DNA of 64,000 nt, taken from contig JAOADT010000003.1 of NCBI GenBank assembly GCA_026417175.1, forward strand, positions 41,152-105,151. Direction: 5' to 3'. Within the stretch, counting starts at the first letter, position 1, and every line of letters starts with the position of its first letter. A program made the position numbers and the translations under genes. The stretch comes from Deltaproteobacteria bacterium (GTDB lineage: Bacteria > Desulfobacterota > Syntrophorhabdia > Syntrophorhabdales > JANXAF01). The notes beneath the pieces are model-generated. The model worked only from the letters and a program-made list of their open reading frames with translations, made no database searches and was not told the DNA's origin. Positions 23,984 to 33,324 of this stretch are shown one piece after another.

Positions 23984-25021
23984 CTAGATTACCTTCATGA
24001 TCTCTTCTGGAATCTTATCCAAAGGCAAAACCGAGTGGACACACCCAGCGTTTATTACAGCCTTTGGCATTCCAAAGACCACGCATGTTTCTTCATTCTG
24101 AGCGATAACATAACTACCTTTTTCATAAAGTTGTTTTACTCCGGACAAACCATCAGTCCCCATACCTGTTAAAATCACTCCCACTGCCCTTGAAGTATAA
24201 GCTTGTGCTGCCGTATGCATGAGAAGATCTACGGAGGGTCTATATATGTACCGACCATCTTCCAAGAACTCGACCAACACTTCCCTTCCCCTTTTTTTCA
24301 ATGATAAATGGGTATCTCCTGGAGCTATATATGCAATTCCCTCTTTTACTGGCTCTCGGTTCTCTGCCTCTTTTACCCGAATTTCGCATATTGAATTGAG
24401 CCGCTGGGAAAAGGATTGTGTAAATAGTCTTGGCATGTGTTGGGCAATAACTATTGGCACAGGTAAATTCTTTGGCATCCGGCTGAGTATGAGCTGGAGA
24501 GCTGGTGGCCCTCCGGTAGAGGCACCTATGCATATAACGTCTCGTTTAAGGTCTTTAGAAGTAGGAACCGCCAATGTTGAGGGTTTAAGACTAGCCCGCA
24601 GTTTTTTGAGAAGAAAGGCTATTCTGTTTTTTGCCACACTTTTTACTTTTGTAATAAGCTCGTTTTCTTTGCTGTAAATAGATACCGACACATTTGAAAA
24701 ATCTTTCGTTATGAAATCAACCGCCCCCAACTCTAATGCAGTGATGGTAATTTCTGCTCCCTCTTTGGTCAAAGCACTGAACATAATGACAGGCACAGGG
24801 TTATTTTCCATTATATGTTTTAGAGCTTCTAGTCCGTTCATCCGGGGCATTTCAATATCCATTGTAATAACATCAGGTTTGAGCTTCTCTACTAGTTCGA
24901 TTGCTTCAAGCCCATCCGACGCTGTTCCCACAACTTTTATGGATTCGTCACTTTCTAGCATCTTCGATATCACTCTTCGCATAAAAGATGAATCATCTAC
25001 TACCAGAACCTTTATCATCAA
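23984..25021 (-). CDS. cheB: chemotaxis glutamate methylesterase CheB
   Basis: A 345-aa enzyme that reverses CheR methylation when phosphorylated. The receiver domain covers residues 1-120 (VLVVDDSSFMRRVI, phospho-Asp in VITMDIEMPRMNGLE). The catalytic domain has the nucleophile Ser in CIGASTGGPPALQLIL near residue 168, IAQHMP (His), and the Asp in VILTGMGTDGLSG near 290. Its start overlaps the stop of the upstream HDOD gene by 4 bases. Confidence 0.96.
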   Translation of the reverse strand: MMIKVLVVDDSSFMRRVISKMLESDESIKVVGTASDGLEAIELVEKLKPDVITMDIEMPRMNGLEALKHIMENNPVPVIMFSALTKEGAEITITALELGAVDFITKDFSNVSVSIYSKENELITKVKSVAKNRIAFLLKKLRASLKPSTLAVPTSKDLKRDVICIGASTGGPPALQLILSRMPKNLPVPIVIAQHMPRLFTQSFSQRLNSICEIRVKEAENREPVKEGIAYIAPGDTHLSLKKRGREVLVEFLEDGRYIYRPSVDLLMHTAAQAYTSRAVGVILTGMGTDGLSGVKQLYEKGSYVIAQNEETCVVFGMPKAVINAGCVHSVLPLDKIPEEIMKVI

Positions 25022-25887
25022 CTTAAACCCCTGATTACTGGCTTTATCTCAATGATCGCGTAAAACAGTTCATCCACGTAACCATCCAAAATATCTTCTC
25101 TGACCTTTTCAAATTCTACACTGTTGAAAAGTATTTCTCTTAACTTTTCTTTAAGTAAATCCTTATCTTCCCCAAGTATGATTTCTTCGATGCCTCTGCA
25201 AATAGAATCCCCGAGATAAATACATAATGCATAATCTGAGTGCCCCTCAGATAAGTCGGGTTCATGATGAAACTTAACATTGTTGACTAGGAGACCGGGG
25301 ATGTTCCAATGATCAAGAAGGGTTCCACCAATATAAGCGTGATCAGTTCCCAGTACCTTACGCTCCGCCTCACATGTTGGCAATTTTTCTTCTGTTATTA
25401 ACCTCCTAATTTCCTCCCATTCCTTGCCAAATAGACTGTAAATGACTACTTTACCCAAATCGTGTATCATTCCACCCACGTACAGAACGTTAGGATCTCC
25501 CAATCCAAGGGATCTGCTTAATGTCTTTGATAAAACTGCGGTGAGCATAGAATGACGGAGGTAATACTTTTCATCGAATTGACCATTTGTACCAACTACA
25601 AGGCTTAAAAAAGGCATTTGTAATAATAGTGACAAGAGGGGTTGAAAACCGATTATGGCGATGGCATGCTCGACAGAATTTATGGTTCTGAAATTTCTAG
25701 TTCCATAATACGCAGAATTAGCAATTCTTAAAACTTCTCCTGTCATTGAGGCATCCATTTTCTTTGCAAGATCTTTTGCTGAACTCTTCGGGTCATCCAA
25801 GACTCTTAAAACCTCCTCCACGATGTATGGAAAAGTAGGTAAAGTCTTTATGCTCCTTAACTTTTCTTTAAGTTCGATTATTTCCAT
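25018..25887 (-). CDS. HDOD domain signalling protein
   Basis: A 289-aa HDOD protein. The family core is visible: LPTFPYIVEEVLRVLDDPKS near the start, then MTGEVLRIANSAYYGTRNF and INSVEHAIAIIGFQPL. An HD pair is kept in GGMIHDLGKVVIYSLF near residue 150, and KFHHEPD follows near residue 215. HDOD domains are signalling or regulatory modules related to HD phosphohydrolases. It has its own sigma-28 promoter and opens the cheB-HEAT-cheR-cheY-cheA unit, so a role in chemotaxis or motility control is likely. Confidence 0.88.
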   Translation of the reverse strand: MEIIELKEKLRSIKTLPTFPYIVEEVLRVLDDPKSSAKDLAKKMDASMTGEVLRIANSAYYGTRNFRTINSVEHAIAIIGFQPLLSLLLQMPFLSLVVGTNGQFDEKYYLRHSMLTAVLSKTLSRSLGLGDPNVLYVGGMIHDLGKVVIYSLFGKEWEEIRRLITEEKLPTCEAERKVLGTDHAYIGGTLLDHWNIPGLLVNNVKFHHEPDLSEGHSDYALCIYLGDSICRGIEEIILGEDKDLLKEKLREILFNSVEFEKVREDILDGYVDELFYAIIEIKPVIRGLS

Positions 25888-25901
25888 TTTTGCTACTATA
25901 A

Positions 25902-25928
25902 TTATCGGAGAAAGTGTCGTAAACTTAA
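25902..25928 (-). promoter_or_regulatory. sigma-28 promoter of the HDOD-cheB-HEAT-cheR-cheY-cheA operon
   Basis: TTAAGTTT, 11 bases, TCCGATAA on the minus strand, overlapping the last codons of fliA. FliA would thus drive the chemotaxis operon just downstream of its own gene. The expected start is near 25895, about 8 bases before the ATG at 25887, which has no Shine-Dalgarno. Confidence 0.8.
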
Positions 25929-26662
25929 CTTCTTAGACGTTTTTTTAGTGAGGCCCTTAAATTTAGGATGGCTTGGGTATGAATTTGACAGACCCTTGCT
26001 TCTGTAACCCCAATTACTTGGGCTATCTCCTTCATGTTAAGATCGTCCTTATAATAAAGGGATAACACAAGTCTTTGTTTTTCAGTCAATTTCTCAAACT
26101 CTTCAGCTATTATTCGCTCAAGTTCTCTTATCTCAGCCATACTTTCTGGGTTGTCACCCTCATCGAGGATGTACTGGATCACTTTTTCTCTGTCCTCTCC
26201 TGTAAGATCGGTAAGTTCATCGAGGCTTACAACTGATAGATTGGCAAAATCTTTAAGCATATCTAAGTATTCATCTCTGTCCATCTCCAGGTATGAAGCC
26301 ACCTCATCCTCTTCAGGTAGCCTTCCCAATTTCCCCTCAAGCTCTCTTATAACTTTTTCTATTTTTTTTGCTTTAGCCCGTGCACTTCTTGGAAAATAGT
26401 CACGTGACCTCAACTCGTCTATCATAGAGCCTCTTATTCTCAAATAGGCGTACGTCTTTAGTTTTATCCCTTTTTCAGGTTCGTACTTTTCCATAGCTTC
26501 AAGTAAACCAAGAACACCTGCAGAGACAAGGTCATCTATCAGAGTCTCATCGTTTATTCCCTTGGCGACTTTGAGCGCCAAGGCTTTAATGATTGGAACA
26601 AATTCTTCTATTATCCGTTCTTTCTCGGTCTTGGTGTAAGCTTCGATTGCTTTCTTCAACAT
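25925..26662 (-). CDS. fliA: flagellar sigma factor FliA (sigma-28)
   Basis: A 245-aa group 3 sigma factor. Region 2 includes LIDDLVSAGVLGLLEAMEKY and LKTYAYLRIRGSMIDELRSR (the -10 reading helix). Region 3 is ELEGKLGRLPEEDEVASYLE. Region 4 is EKQRLVLSLYYKDDLNMKEI then IGVTEARVCQIHTQAI (the -35 helix-turn-helix). It directs late flagellar and chemotaxis genes and is held by FlgM. It ends the fliL-to-flhG operon, directly after flhG. Confidence 0.97.
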   Translation of the reverse strand: MLKKAIEAYTKTEKERIIEEFVPIIKALALKVAKGINDETLIDDLVSAGVLGLLEAMEKYEPEKGIKLKTYAYLRIRGSMIDELRSRDYFPRSARAKAKKIEKVIRELEGKLGRLPEEDEVASYLEMDRDEYLDMLKDFANLSVVSLDELTDLTGEDREKVIQYILDEGDNPESMAEIRELERIIAEEFEKLTEKQRLVLSLYYKDDLNMKEIAQVIGVTEARVCQIHTQAILNLRASLKKRLRS

Positions 26663-27409
26663 TTAGTTTCGTAAAAGTTTAACACATATCTCCCTTAAGG
26701 CCCAAGTGGCAACTGAATCCGGGTAATCCTGAGTCCAAAGCCTCTGTCTCTTTGTCGCAAGTGCAACGTTCTTATCGAGTGGAATGTATCCATAAAATTC
26801 CAAATATACCCTGAGAAATTTGTCAGTTACAGAAAGTAGTTTCTTATAAATTTCTATTGCCTCAGCTTCATCTCTCACCATATTTATGATAACATTAAAG
26901 TTCTTTCTTCCTGTCTTCTTGCTGAGAACCTTTATAACAGCGTAAGAGTCCGCAAGACTTGCCGGATCAGGAGTAACGATAAGGAACATTTCCTCGGAAA
27001 TCGAATTAAAATAGATGACATTGGAGGAAAGTCCCGCCTGGGTATCAATAATAATAAAATCATAATGGGGTATGGATCTTATCCCACCCAAAAGAACATT
27101 TTTTTCCATCTCCGACAGATTTGCAAGTTCATAAGCCCCTGTTGTTGCAGGAATGATTTTGATTCCATTTGGTCCTCTGGTTATAATTTCAGATAAGTCC
27201 TTTCTGCCTTCTATAAAATCCTTTATATTGTACTTTGGGACTATACCGAACATGATATCTATGTTTCCCAAAGCGAGATCAGCATCGACAATGTACGTTA
27301 TCTCGTTCATCGTATCAAGAAGATACGCCATGTTTGATACAATGGATGATTTTCCTACCCCACCCTTTCCACTGGTTACTGAAATCGTTTTTCGTCTTTT
27401 CCCATCCAT
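26663..27409 (-). CDS. flhG: MinD-like ATPase FlhG (FleN/YlxH)
   Basis: A 248-aa P-loop ATPase. The deviant Walker A is ISVTSGKGGVGKSSIVSN near residues 9-26, with VDADLALGNIDIMFG and the Walker B IIIDTQAGLSS. FlhG controls the number of flagella with FlhF and in some species inhibits the master activator. It overlaps the end of flhF by 34 bases and touches fliA, so all three are translated in series. Confidence 0.94.
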   Translation of the reverse strand: MDGKRRKTISVTSGKGGVGKSSIVSNMAYLLDTMNEITYIVDADLALGNIDIMFGIVPKYNIKDFIEGRKDLSEIITRGPNGIKIIPATTGAYELANLSEMEKNVLLGGIRSIPHYDFIIIDTQAGLSSNVIYFNSISEEMFLIVTPDPASLADSYAVIKVLSKKTGRKNFNVIINMVRDEAEAIEIYKKLLSVTDKFLRVYLEFYGYIPLDKNVALATKRQRLWTQDYPDSVATWALREICVKLLRN

Positions 27410-28431
27410 ACGTTCCCCTCTATTAGAATCTTGAAGAATCTTTCTTGTTCGTGACTTACTATATCTTTTAAGTTTGGTCCTGTCCCAAGCATAAATAAGG
27501 GCATTCTAAGTTTTAACGCATGATTAAGTATATGACCACATGAAACTTCTTCGTCTAACTTTGTAAATACAACTCCAGATGTTATTCTTCTAAATCTTTC
27601 GCAATATGTGACTATTTTTTCATCCCTAGTACCAGCAGACAGCACAAGAAGACTTTCAGTAAAACGATCCATTTTGAGTAAGAATTCTTCGCACTCACTA
27701 CCACCGAAGTCAACTATTACCTTTCTACCTCTGGAATTCATTATCTTTTCAAAAACATCCTCTTCTCTTTCCGCAATAAGAAATCTCCCATTTCCCTCTA
27801 TTGCCATTTGGGAAATATCTGGATACGGCTTGTTTCCCGATCCGCCAAAGTATACAATTGATGTTAGAATTCCTGAATTTCCCAAATGCTGCGCAATTTT
27901 TTTAGCGGTGAGTGATTTCCCCGCACCTTTCGGACCGAACAAAACTAAAGGTGTTGTATCGCTTTTCAAATCATAAAGTCTTAACTTTTTTTTGATTGCG
28001 TTTTTCGTGAAGTAGTACGCTTTTGTCATACTGTCTATGAGGTCTCCCGCTTCCACGTAGACTTCAGAAACAATTTCAAAAGCAATTTTTTCGTCTATGT
28101 GGTTCTTTTTCATCTTATCAAAAATTATCCTCAGCGAAAGAGGATAAGCTTCTATCCTCTTAAAGAAAAAATATTTTTCCACCTCTGAAAACCTTTCAGA
28201 GACCACCCCATAAACAGACTCCCATATTTCTTCTGTCTTCCTTCTGATCAAATCGGTGGAAGACAATCCTTCAACTTTATCGTCGTCCACAAGAATAGAG
28301 ATCTCGCATCTGGAAGAGCCGTTGCTTCCTAAGTTTTTTATGTCGACGATAAGTGCTTCTGGGCCGTATTTCTCTTTTATTAATTCCATCCCTTTTTTTA
28401 TGTCCTCAAAAACGTATGTTTTAGTCCTCAT
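27376..28431 (-). CDS. flhF: FlhF-like SRP-type GTPase, divergent
   Basis: A 351-aa protein in the FlhF position, the polar-flagellum placement GTPase. The N-terminus (MRTKTYVFEDIKKGMELIKE and YGPEALIVDIKN) is typical, Walker A is present (FGPKGAGKSLTAKKIAQ near residue 178) and so is the G4 TKLDE (GVVFTKLDEEV). The G2 D-T-Y-R motif cannot be found. The G3 D-T-A-G-R is replaced by DFGGSE (KVIVDFGGSECEEF). GTP hydrolysis may therefore be weak or lost. Context leaves little doubt about identity. It overlaps flhA by 11 bases. Confidence 0.88.
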   Translation of the reverse strand: MRTKTYVFEDIKKGMELIKEKYGPEALIVDIKNLGSNGSSRCEISILVDDDKVEGLSSTDLIRRKTEEIWESVYGVVSERFSEVEKYFFFKRIEAYPLSLRIIFDKMKKNHIDEKIAFEIVSEVYVEAGDLIDSMTKAYYFTKNAIKKKLRLYDLKSDTTPLVLFGPKGAGKSLTAKKIAQHLGNSGILTSIVYFGGSGNKPYPDISQMAIEGNGRFLIAEREEDVFEKIMNSRGRKVIVDFGGSECEEFLLKMDRFTESLLVLSAGTRDEKIVTYCERFRRITSGVVFTKLDEEVSCGHILNHALKLRMPLFMLGTGPNLKDIVSHEQERFFKILIEGNVWMGKDEKRFQ

Positions 28432-30466
28432 CTATTCGGATCACCCCCAGGGATTGGATTCTTATCTGAGGAGGTATTTCATTGTGAGATATAACAGAGA
28501 TACCCTGTATATATCTTTCCAGAAACCTTCTCAGTTTTGCCCTTATTGAAGGATGAACTAAAATTACTGGCTGGACGTTCTGAAACATTGCTTTCTTTGC
28601 TTCGTTTCCGATTTTTTCTATTAGTTTCTGACTAAAATTTAAATCTAGCGCTAGAAATGAGCCTTGATCTGTGGTCTTTAGACTGTTTATAAGTCTTTCT
28701 TCTAAATTTCTTTCGAAAATAAGAACGTGAAGCACCCCATCCACCAAATAAGGTTTTAGAATGCTTCTTGCCATCCTTTGTCTAACGTACTCTGTGATCA
28801 TATCTGGATCCTTAGTACTCGGACATATATCCGCAATGGCCTCCAGTATTGTTACTAAGTCCCTTATTGAGACCTGCTCACGTAAAAGGTTCTGTAATAC
28901 TTTCTGGATTATACCCACGTTAATGTTGCTTTGAGCAAGCTCTTCTATGACCTTCTGATGTACCTGGGATATACTATCGATGAGTTTTTGAGTCTCTTGT
29001 CTCGTAAGAAATTCATGTGCGTTGTTTCTGACAACCTCGGTTAAGTGAGTAGCTATTATGGTAGAGTGATCTACAACCGTAAAACCTTCTGCTATATATC
29101 TTTCCCTGTCTTTTTCTTTAATCCAGTAAGCTTCTAAGTTGAAAACCGGCTCCCTTGTGGGTATACCATCGGAGATTTTTTTCTTTTCATCCTGACTCAT
29201 GGCAAGTAGATGTCCTGGCATAAGCTCGCCTCTGCCCACCTCGACCCCCTTGATTAAAATCACATACTCACCACTTTTAAGCTGGAGATTATCCCTTAAT
29301 TTCATGGGAGGTATCACAATTCCGAGTTCAAAGGCCATCTGCCTTCTTATACCCTTTATCTTGTCTAGCAGTTCACCACCTTGTTCTGTATCCACCATTG
29401 GGATGAGTCCATAGCCTATCTCGATTTCCAAAAGCTCCAGCGGTTGAACCAGTTCTTGTCTTTCCGCAGTTCTGTCCTCTTTTACTTTGGGCAATGAGGC
29501 TAACTCCTTTTCTCTAGCCTTTCTCATAACGTAGCCTGCCCCGAATGTCAGAGAAGAAAGAATGATAAAGGGTATAAATGGAATTCCTGGCACAAAGCCG
29601 AGAGCAAATATGACAAGTGAAGCCAAAAGTATAGCTCTTGGTTGCGTAAAAAGCTGGCTCACTACGTCTTTTCCCAGGTCAGACTCTGAAGCTGCCCTTG
29701 TCACTATTATACCTGCTGCTGTAGAAGTGATAAGTGCTGGTATTTGACTTACAAGGCCATCTCCTATAGTGAGTACAGTGTATATTGATAGAGCGTCGTC
29801 CACATTTAAGCCTTTCTGGACCACGCCGATTATGAGTCCACCCACTATGTTTATAAAGATGATCACTATCCCTGCTATGGCATCACCTCTTACGAATTTG
29901 CTCGCTCCGTCCATTGCTCCATAAAAGTCTGCTTCTCTTTCAATCCTTTCGCGTCTTCTTCTCGCTTCTTTTTCATCTATCAATCCTGCGTTAAGGTCAG
30001 CATCGATGCTCATCTGTTTACCAGGCATTGCATCAAGGGTAAACCTTGCTGCCACTTCTGCTATTCTTCCGGCTCCTTTTGTGATGACAACAAAGTTGAT
30101 GATTACAAGAATTAGAAATACTACCGCTCCGACAACGTAATTTCCGCCGATGATAAAAGAGCCAAATGCCTTTATTATCCTTCCTGCAGCATCTGCTCCT
30201 TGGTCGCCCCTCAGTAAGATAAGTCTTGTAGTGGCTATGTTAAGTGAAAGTCTGAAAAGAGTAACAAGCAGAAGCAAAGATGGGAAAACCGAGAAATCCA
30301 GAGGCTTCTTTATATACATAGCGATGAAAAGTACGAGAAGAGAGATACATATACTTAACGTCAAAAGGACATCCACAAAGAAGGGCGTAAGAGGCATTAT
30401 CATGATTAAAATCACAAATACGATAGAGACAGCCACAGCAATGTCGCTTTTTTGTTTTCCAAACAT
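28421..30466 (-). CDS. flhA: flagellar export gate protein FlhA
   Basis: A 681-aa inner-membrane export gate subunit. About eight transmembrane helices fill residues 15-315, with the FHIPEP-family loop containing GRIAEVAARFTLDAMPGKQM then SIDADLNAGLIDEKEARRRR. The cytoplasmic domain follows (EIGYGLIPMVD, PREPVFN-like TREPVFNLEAYWI, VIATHLTEV-like TIIATHLTEVVRNNAHEFLT). It docks chaperone-substrate complexes. It starts next to the flhB stop. Confidence 0.97.
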   Translation of the reverse strand: MFGKQKSDIAVAVSIVFVILIMIMPLTPFFVDVLLTLSICISLLVLFIAMYIKKPLDFSVFPSLLLLVTLFRLSLNIATTRLILLRGDQGADAAGRIIKAFGSFIIGGNYVVGAVVFLILVIINFVVITKGAGRIAEVAARFTLDAMPGKQMSIDADLNAGLIDEKEARRRRERIEREADFYGAMDGASKFVRGDAIAGIVIIFINIVGGLIIGVVQKGLNVDDALSIYTVLTIGDGLVSQIPALITSTAAGIIVTRAASESDLGKDVVSQLFTQPRAILLASLVIFALGFVPGIPFIPFIILSSLTFGAGYVMRKAREKELASLPKVKEDRTAERQELVQPLELLEIEIGYGLIPMVDTEQGGELLDKIKGIRRQMAFELGIVIPPMKLRDNLQLKSGEYVILIKGVEVGRGELMPGHLLAMSQDEKKKISDGIPTREPVFNLEAYWIKEKDRERYIAEGFTVVDHSTIIATHLTEVVRNNAHEFLTRQETQKLIDSISQVHQKVIEELAQSNINVGIIQKVLQNLLREQVSIRDLVTILEAIADICPSTKDPDMITEYVRQRMARSILKPYLVDGVLHVLIFERNLEERLINSLKTTDQGSFLALDLNFSQKLIEKIGNEAKKAMFQNVQPVILVHPSIRAKLRRFLERYIQGISVISHNEIPPQIRIQSLGVIRIDED

Positions 30467-31531
30467 TTAGTTGAAAACCCTCCCCTTCATTTTGTAAACC
30501 TGTGCTAAGATTTCTGCAACAACCACATAGAACTTTTCAGGAATGTAATCTCCCACTTCCACCGAAAAGTAAAGGGCTTGGGCCACAATCCTATTTTCCA
30601 CAATAGGAACCATGTTACTTCTTGCCACCTCCTTTATCTTTTCAGCTATGTATCCCGCGCCTTTTCCAACTACCTTAGGGGCCGGCATCTTACCCATTTC
30701 GTATTTGAGGGCAATCGCGTAGTGGGTAGGGTTTGTAATCACGACATCCGCTCTCTTCACATTTTCAATCATCCTTCTTCTGGACAATGCCCTTTGCATA
30801 GCCCTTATTCTGGATTTCACAATGGGGTTACCCTCTCTCTCCTTGAATTCTTCCTTGAGTTCCTGGCGTGTCATCATTAAATCCTTTATATACTGCCATC
30901 TCTGGTAACCGTAATCTATTCCTGCAATGAATAAAAACACAATACCCAGTTTTAAGCTTAGTTCAAAAACTTCTTTGCCCACATAAGCCATCACGCTGTT
31001 TAGGTCCATACCTGTTAAATTGAGAATTTGGAAAAACTCAGTTTTTATGACCGAATATACGATTCCCGCCAGAACTGTAATCTTTATCAGCGATTTTAAA
31101 ACTTCAACTAAAGCCCTTTTGGAAAAAAGCTTTTTTATGCCTTCTATGGGATTTAGGTTCTGTAAATTAAACTTTATTCTCTCGAAAGTAAATATAAATC
31201 CTGTCTGAATAACGTAACTAAAAACGGAAATTAAAATAAGTACACAAAAGACGGGAATGACCATTTTCATCCAGAAATAAAAAGTGTCCTGTCCTATCTT
31301 CTTTACTGCCTGCATATCCAGTTCTAACGTAGTGGACTCCACCATTGCTGAATAGAACTTAAAAATGTGAGAAAAAGCGTAAGAAATTGAAAAGTACAAA
31401 AAAATTGCAAGAACAACGATTATTAAAGAAGCGGGGACCTCTCTAGAGAGAGCTACTTGTCCCTTTTTTCTTGCCTCTTCAATTCTTTTATCCGTAGGTT
31501 TTTCTGTCTTTTCTTGGTACGTTTCAGCCAT
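30467..31531 (-). CDS. flhB: flagellar export switch protein FlhB
   Basis: A 354-aa export apparatus protein that changes substrate specificity from hook to filament. The N-terminus EKTEKPTDKRIEEARKKGQV is the family hallmark. Four membrane helices follow, then the self-cleavage motif N-P-T-H in VVITNPTHYAIALKYE near residue 265. It lies 3 bases after fliR. Confidence 0.97.
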   Translation of the reverse strand: MAETYQEKTEKPTDKRIEEARKKGQVALSREVPASLIIVVLAIFLYFSISYAFSHIFKFYSAMVESTTLELDMQAVKKIGQDTFYFWMKMVIPVFCVLILISVFSYVIQTGFIFTFERIKFNLQNLNPIEGIKKLFSKRALVEVLKSLIKITVLAGIVYSVIKTEFFQILNLTGMDLNSVMAYVGKEVFELSLKLGIVFLFIAGIDYGYQRWQYIKDLMMTRQELKEEFKEREGNPIVKSRIRAMQRALSRRRMIENVKRADVVITNPTHYAIALKYEMGKMPAPKVVGKGAGYIAEKIKEVARSNMVPIVENRIVAQALYFSVEVGDYIPEKFYVVVAEILAQVYKMKGRVFN

Positions 31532-31534
31532 TTT

Positions 31535-32293
31535 TTACATCATCCTTATCAGTCTACTTAAATCTCTTTCCATGCCAAAAAAAACTTTTCCTATATAAGG
31601 GACAGTAAAACTTAAGGAAAAAGAAAGCACAACAAAAGTGATGAGGATCTTAAGAGGAAGTCCCTCCATGAATATGTTCATCTGGGGGACCATCCTTGCC
31701 AGTAAACCGAGCATCAATTCCACTATAAGAAGCACCACTATGACAGGTGCTCCTATTTTCAAACTGAGTACAAATACTCTACCCGTAAGCTCAGCCAAAA
31801 GACCAAACATGTTAGAATTTACCTTAAATATCCCCAATGGTATCTCATCGAACGTTCTGACTAGTCCTCTAATTAGAATGTGGTGTGCGTCTATCGTCAA
31901 AAAAATTATAACTGCAAGTAAATTCTTGAAACTCTCAATGACTGACACTTGAGCCATCATAGTAGGATCCATGAATCGGGCAAAACCCAAACCGGTCTGA
32001 AGTGCCAAAACCTCTCCAGCAGCATAAACAGAAGAGAAGATAAGCCGTATAATAAAGCTTATACTGAGACCCAGTAGAATTTCCTTGAAAATAACTTCCA
32101 ACAAGGAAATAGATCTGTATTCTGGGGCTTCAAAAGGGACATATTCAAAAACAGCTAAGCTTACGATTAATGAAAATCCTGCTTTGAACATCATGGAAAC
32201 CGATCTCGAAGAGAGTAAAGGAACGAGCCAAAGGATGGAAAGAACTCTAAAAAAAATAAGAACAAACTTTACGTTTATGAAGCTGATATCCAT
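31535..32293 (-). CDS. fliR: flagellar export protein FliR
   Basis: A 252-aa membrane protein of the export pore. It has several hydrophobic helices and the conserved stretches FRVLSILWLVPLLSSRSV and LQTGLGFARFMDPTM. The order fliP-fliQ-fliR-flhB-flhA is the standard export-gate operon. Confidence 0.95.
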   Translation of the reverse strand: MDISFINVKFVLIFFRVLSILWLVPLLSSRSVSMMFKAGFSLIVSLAVFEYVPFEAPEYRSISLLEVIFKEILLGLSISFIIRLIFSSVYAAGEVLALQTGLGFARFMDPTMMAQVSVIESFKNLLAVIIFLTIDAHHILIRGLVRTFDEIPLGIFKVNSNMFGLLAELTGRVFVLSLKIGAPVIVVLLIVELMLGLLARMVPQMNIFMEGLPLKILITFVVLSFSLSFTVPYIGKVFFGMERDLSRLIRMM

Positions 32294-32302
32294 CGTTTAA
32301 AC

Positions 32303-32572
32303 TTACCTCACATAGACCGGTATGATTGAGAATATGTTAGTCGCGTAACTTACCAGAATATTTATCATCCACGGAGCAAGTAAAAAGAGGCATATGGCTA
32401 TTATCAATATTTTTGGTACAAAAACGAGTGTCATCTCATGTATCTGAGTTGCTGCCTGAAAGATACTAACTACAATCCCAGTTATAAGAGCGCCTAGAAG
32501 CAAAGGTGCGGATATCAAAAAAGTCGTTTTCAAAAAGTCTCTAAAAATGGTGACAACAACGTCCTGTCCCAT
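32303..32572 (-). CDS. fliQ: flagellar export protein FliQ
   Basis: An 89-aa protein with two membrane helices (TTFLISAPLLLGALITGIV and LIIAICLFLLAPWMINIL) and the conserved QAATQIHEMTLVFVPKI loop. The ATG at 32572 is chosen because GGAGG sits 6 bases upstream; the longer open frame to 32623 would run into fliP. It is an inner-membrane export pore subunit. Confidence 0.95.
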   Translation of the reverse strand: MGQDVVVTIFRDFLKTTFLISAPLLLGALITGIVVSIFQAATQIHEMTLVFVPKILIIAICLFLLAPWMINILVSYATNIFSIIPVYVR

Positions 32573-32580
32573 ATTGCCTC

Positions 32581-33324
32581 CTAATAGAAGCTTTTTAAAA
32601 TGGATGCAACTAGTAGATTCCATCCATCGACCAGTACAAAAAGCATGAGTTTAAAAGGCAGAGATATAAAAATGGGTGGAAGCATCATCATTCCAGCGGA
32701 AACTAAAACGCTTGCCACTACCATATCCACTATCAAAAATGGGATATAAATTAAAAATCCCATCTGGAATGCCCTCTTTAGCTCACTTAATGCAAAGGCA
32801 GGAACTAGGACAGAAAACGGGATTTCCTTTTCATTTGCAGGTCTCGGCGCTTTTTTCGCTTGAAGAAAAAGAGCTAAATCTTTTTCTTTTGTGAATTTGA
32901 GCATAAAAGCACCTAAATGTTCTTTCGAACGTGAGAAAAATTCCTCATGGGATATTTGATTTTTCATATAGGGCGATAGAGCCTCTGAGTGAATCTTCTC
33001 ATAGGTGGGAGACATGATAAAGAAAGTCAGAAAAAGCGAAAGGCCTATAATCACCTGATTTGGTGGAAGCTGATGTATCCCTATTGCCTGTCTCAGAAGA
33101 GACAGCACAATGACAATTCTGGTAAAGGAGGTCATAAGTAAAAGAACGGAAGGTAAGAATACAAGAATACTGAGTACTATAACTACGTTTATAAGGCTTT
33201 TTGCTTCGCCCGTGAAAAGAGCGGGAAAGATGTCTTTATTTTCTGAACCTTTTACCTTGGCAGATACCATCATAGGGCTCAAGATGATCATAAAAGAGAA
33301 AAATAGAACTAAAAAGGTTTTCAT
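32581..33324 (-). CDS. fliP: flagellar export protein FliP
   Basis: A 247-aa export pore protein with a cleavable signal peptide (TFLVLFFSFMIILSPMMVSA). It carries the family motifs LLMTSFTRIVIVLSLLRQAI and PPNQVIIGLSLFLTFFIM, then ALSELKRAFQMGFLIYIPFL near residue 170. The ATG at 33324 overlaps the fliO stop as ATGA, so I prefer it to the upstream GTG at 33345. Confidence 0.96.
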   Translation of the reverse strand: MKTFLVLFFSFMIILSPMMVSAKVKGSENKDIFPALFTGEAKSLINVVIVLSILVFLPSVLLLMTSFTRIVIVLSLLRQAIGIHQLPPNQVIIGLSLFLTFFIMSPTYEKIHSEALSPYMKNQISHEEFFSRSKEHLGAFMLKFTKEKDLALFLQAKKAPRPANEKEIPFSVLVPAFALSELKRAFQMGFLIYIPFLIVDMVVASVLVSAGMMMLPPIFISLPFKLMLFVLVDGWNLLVASILKSFY

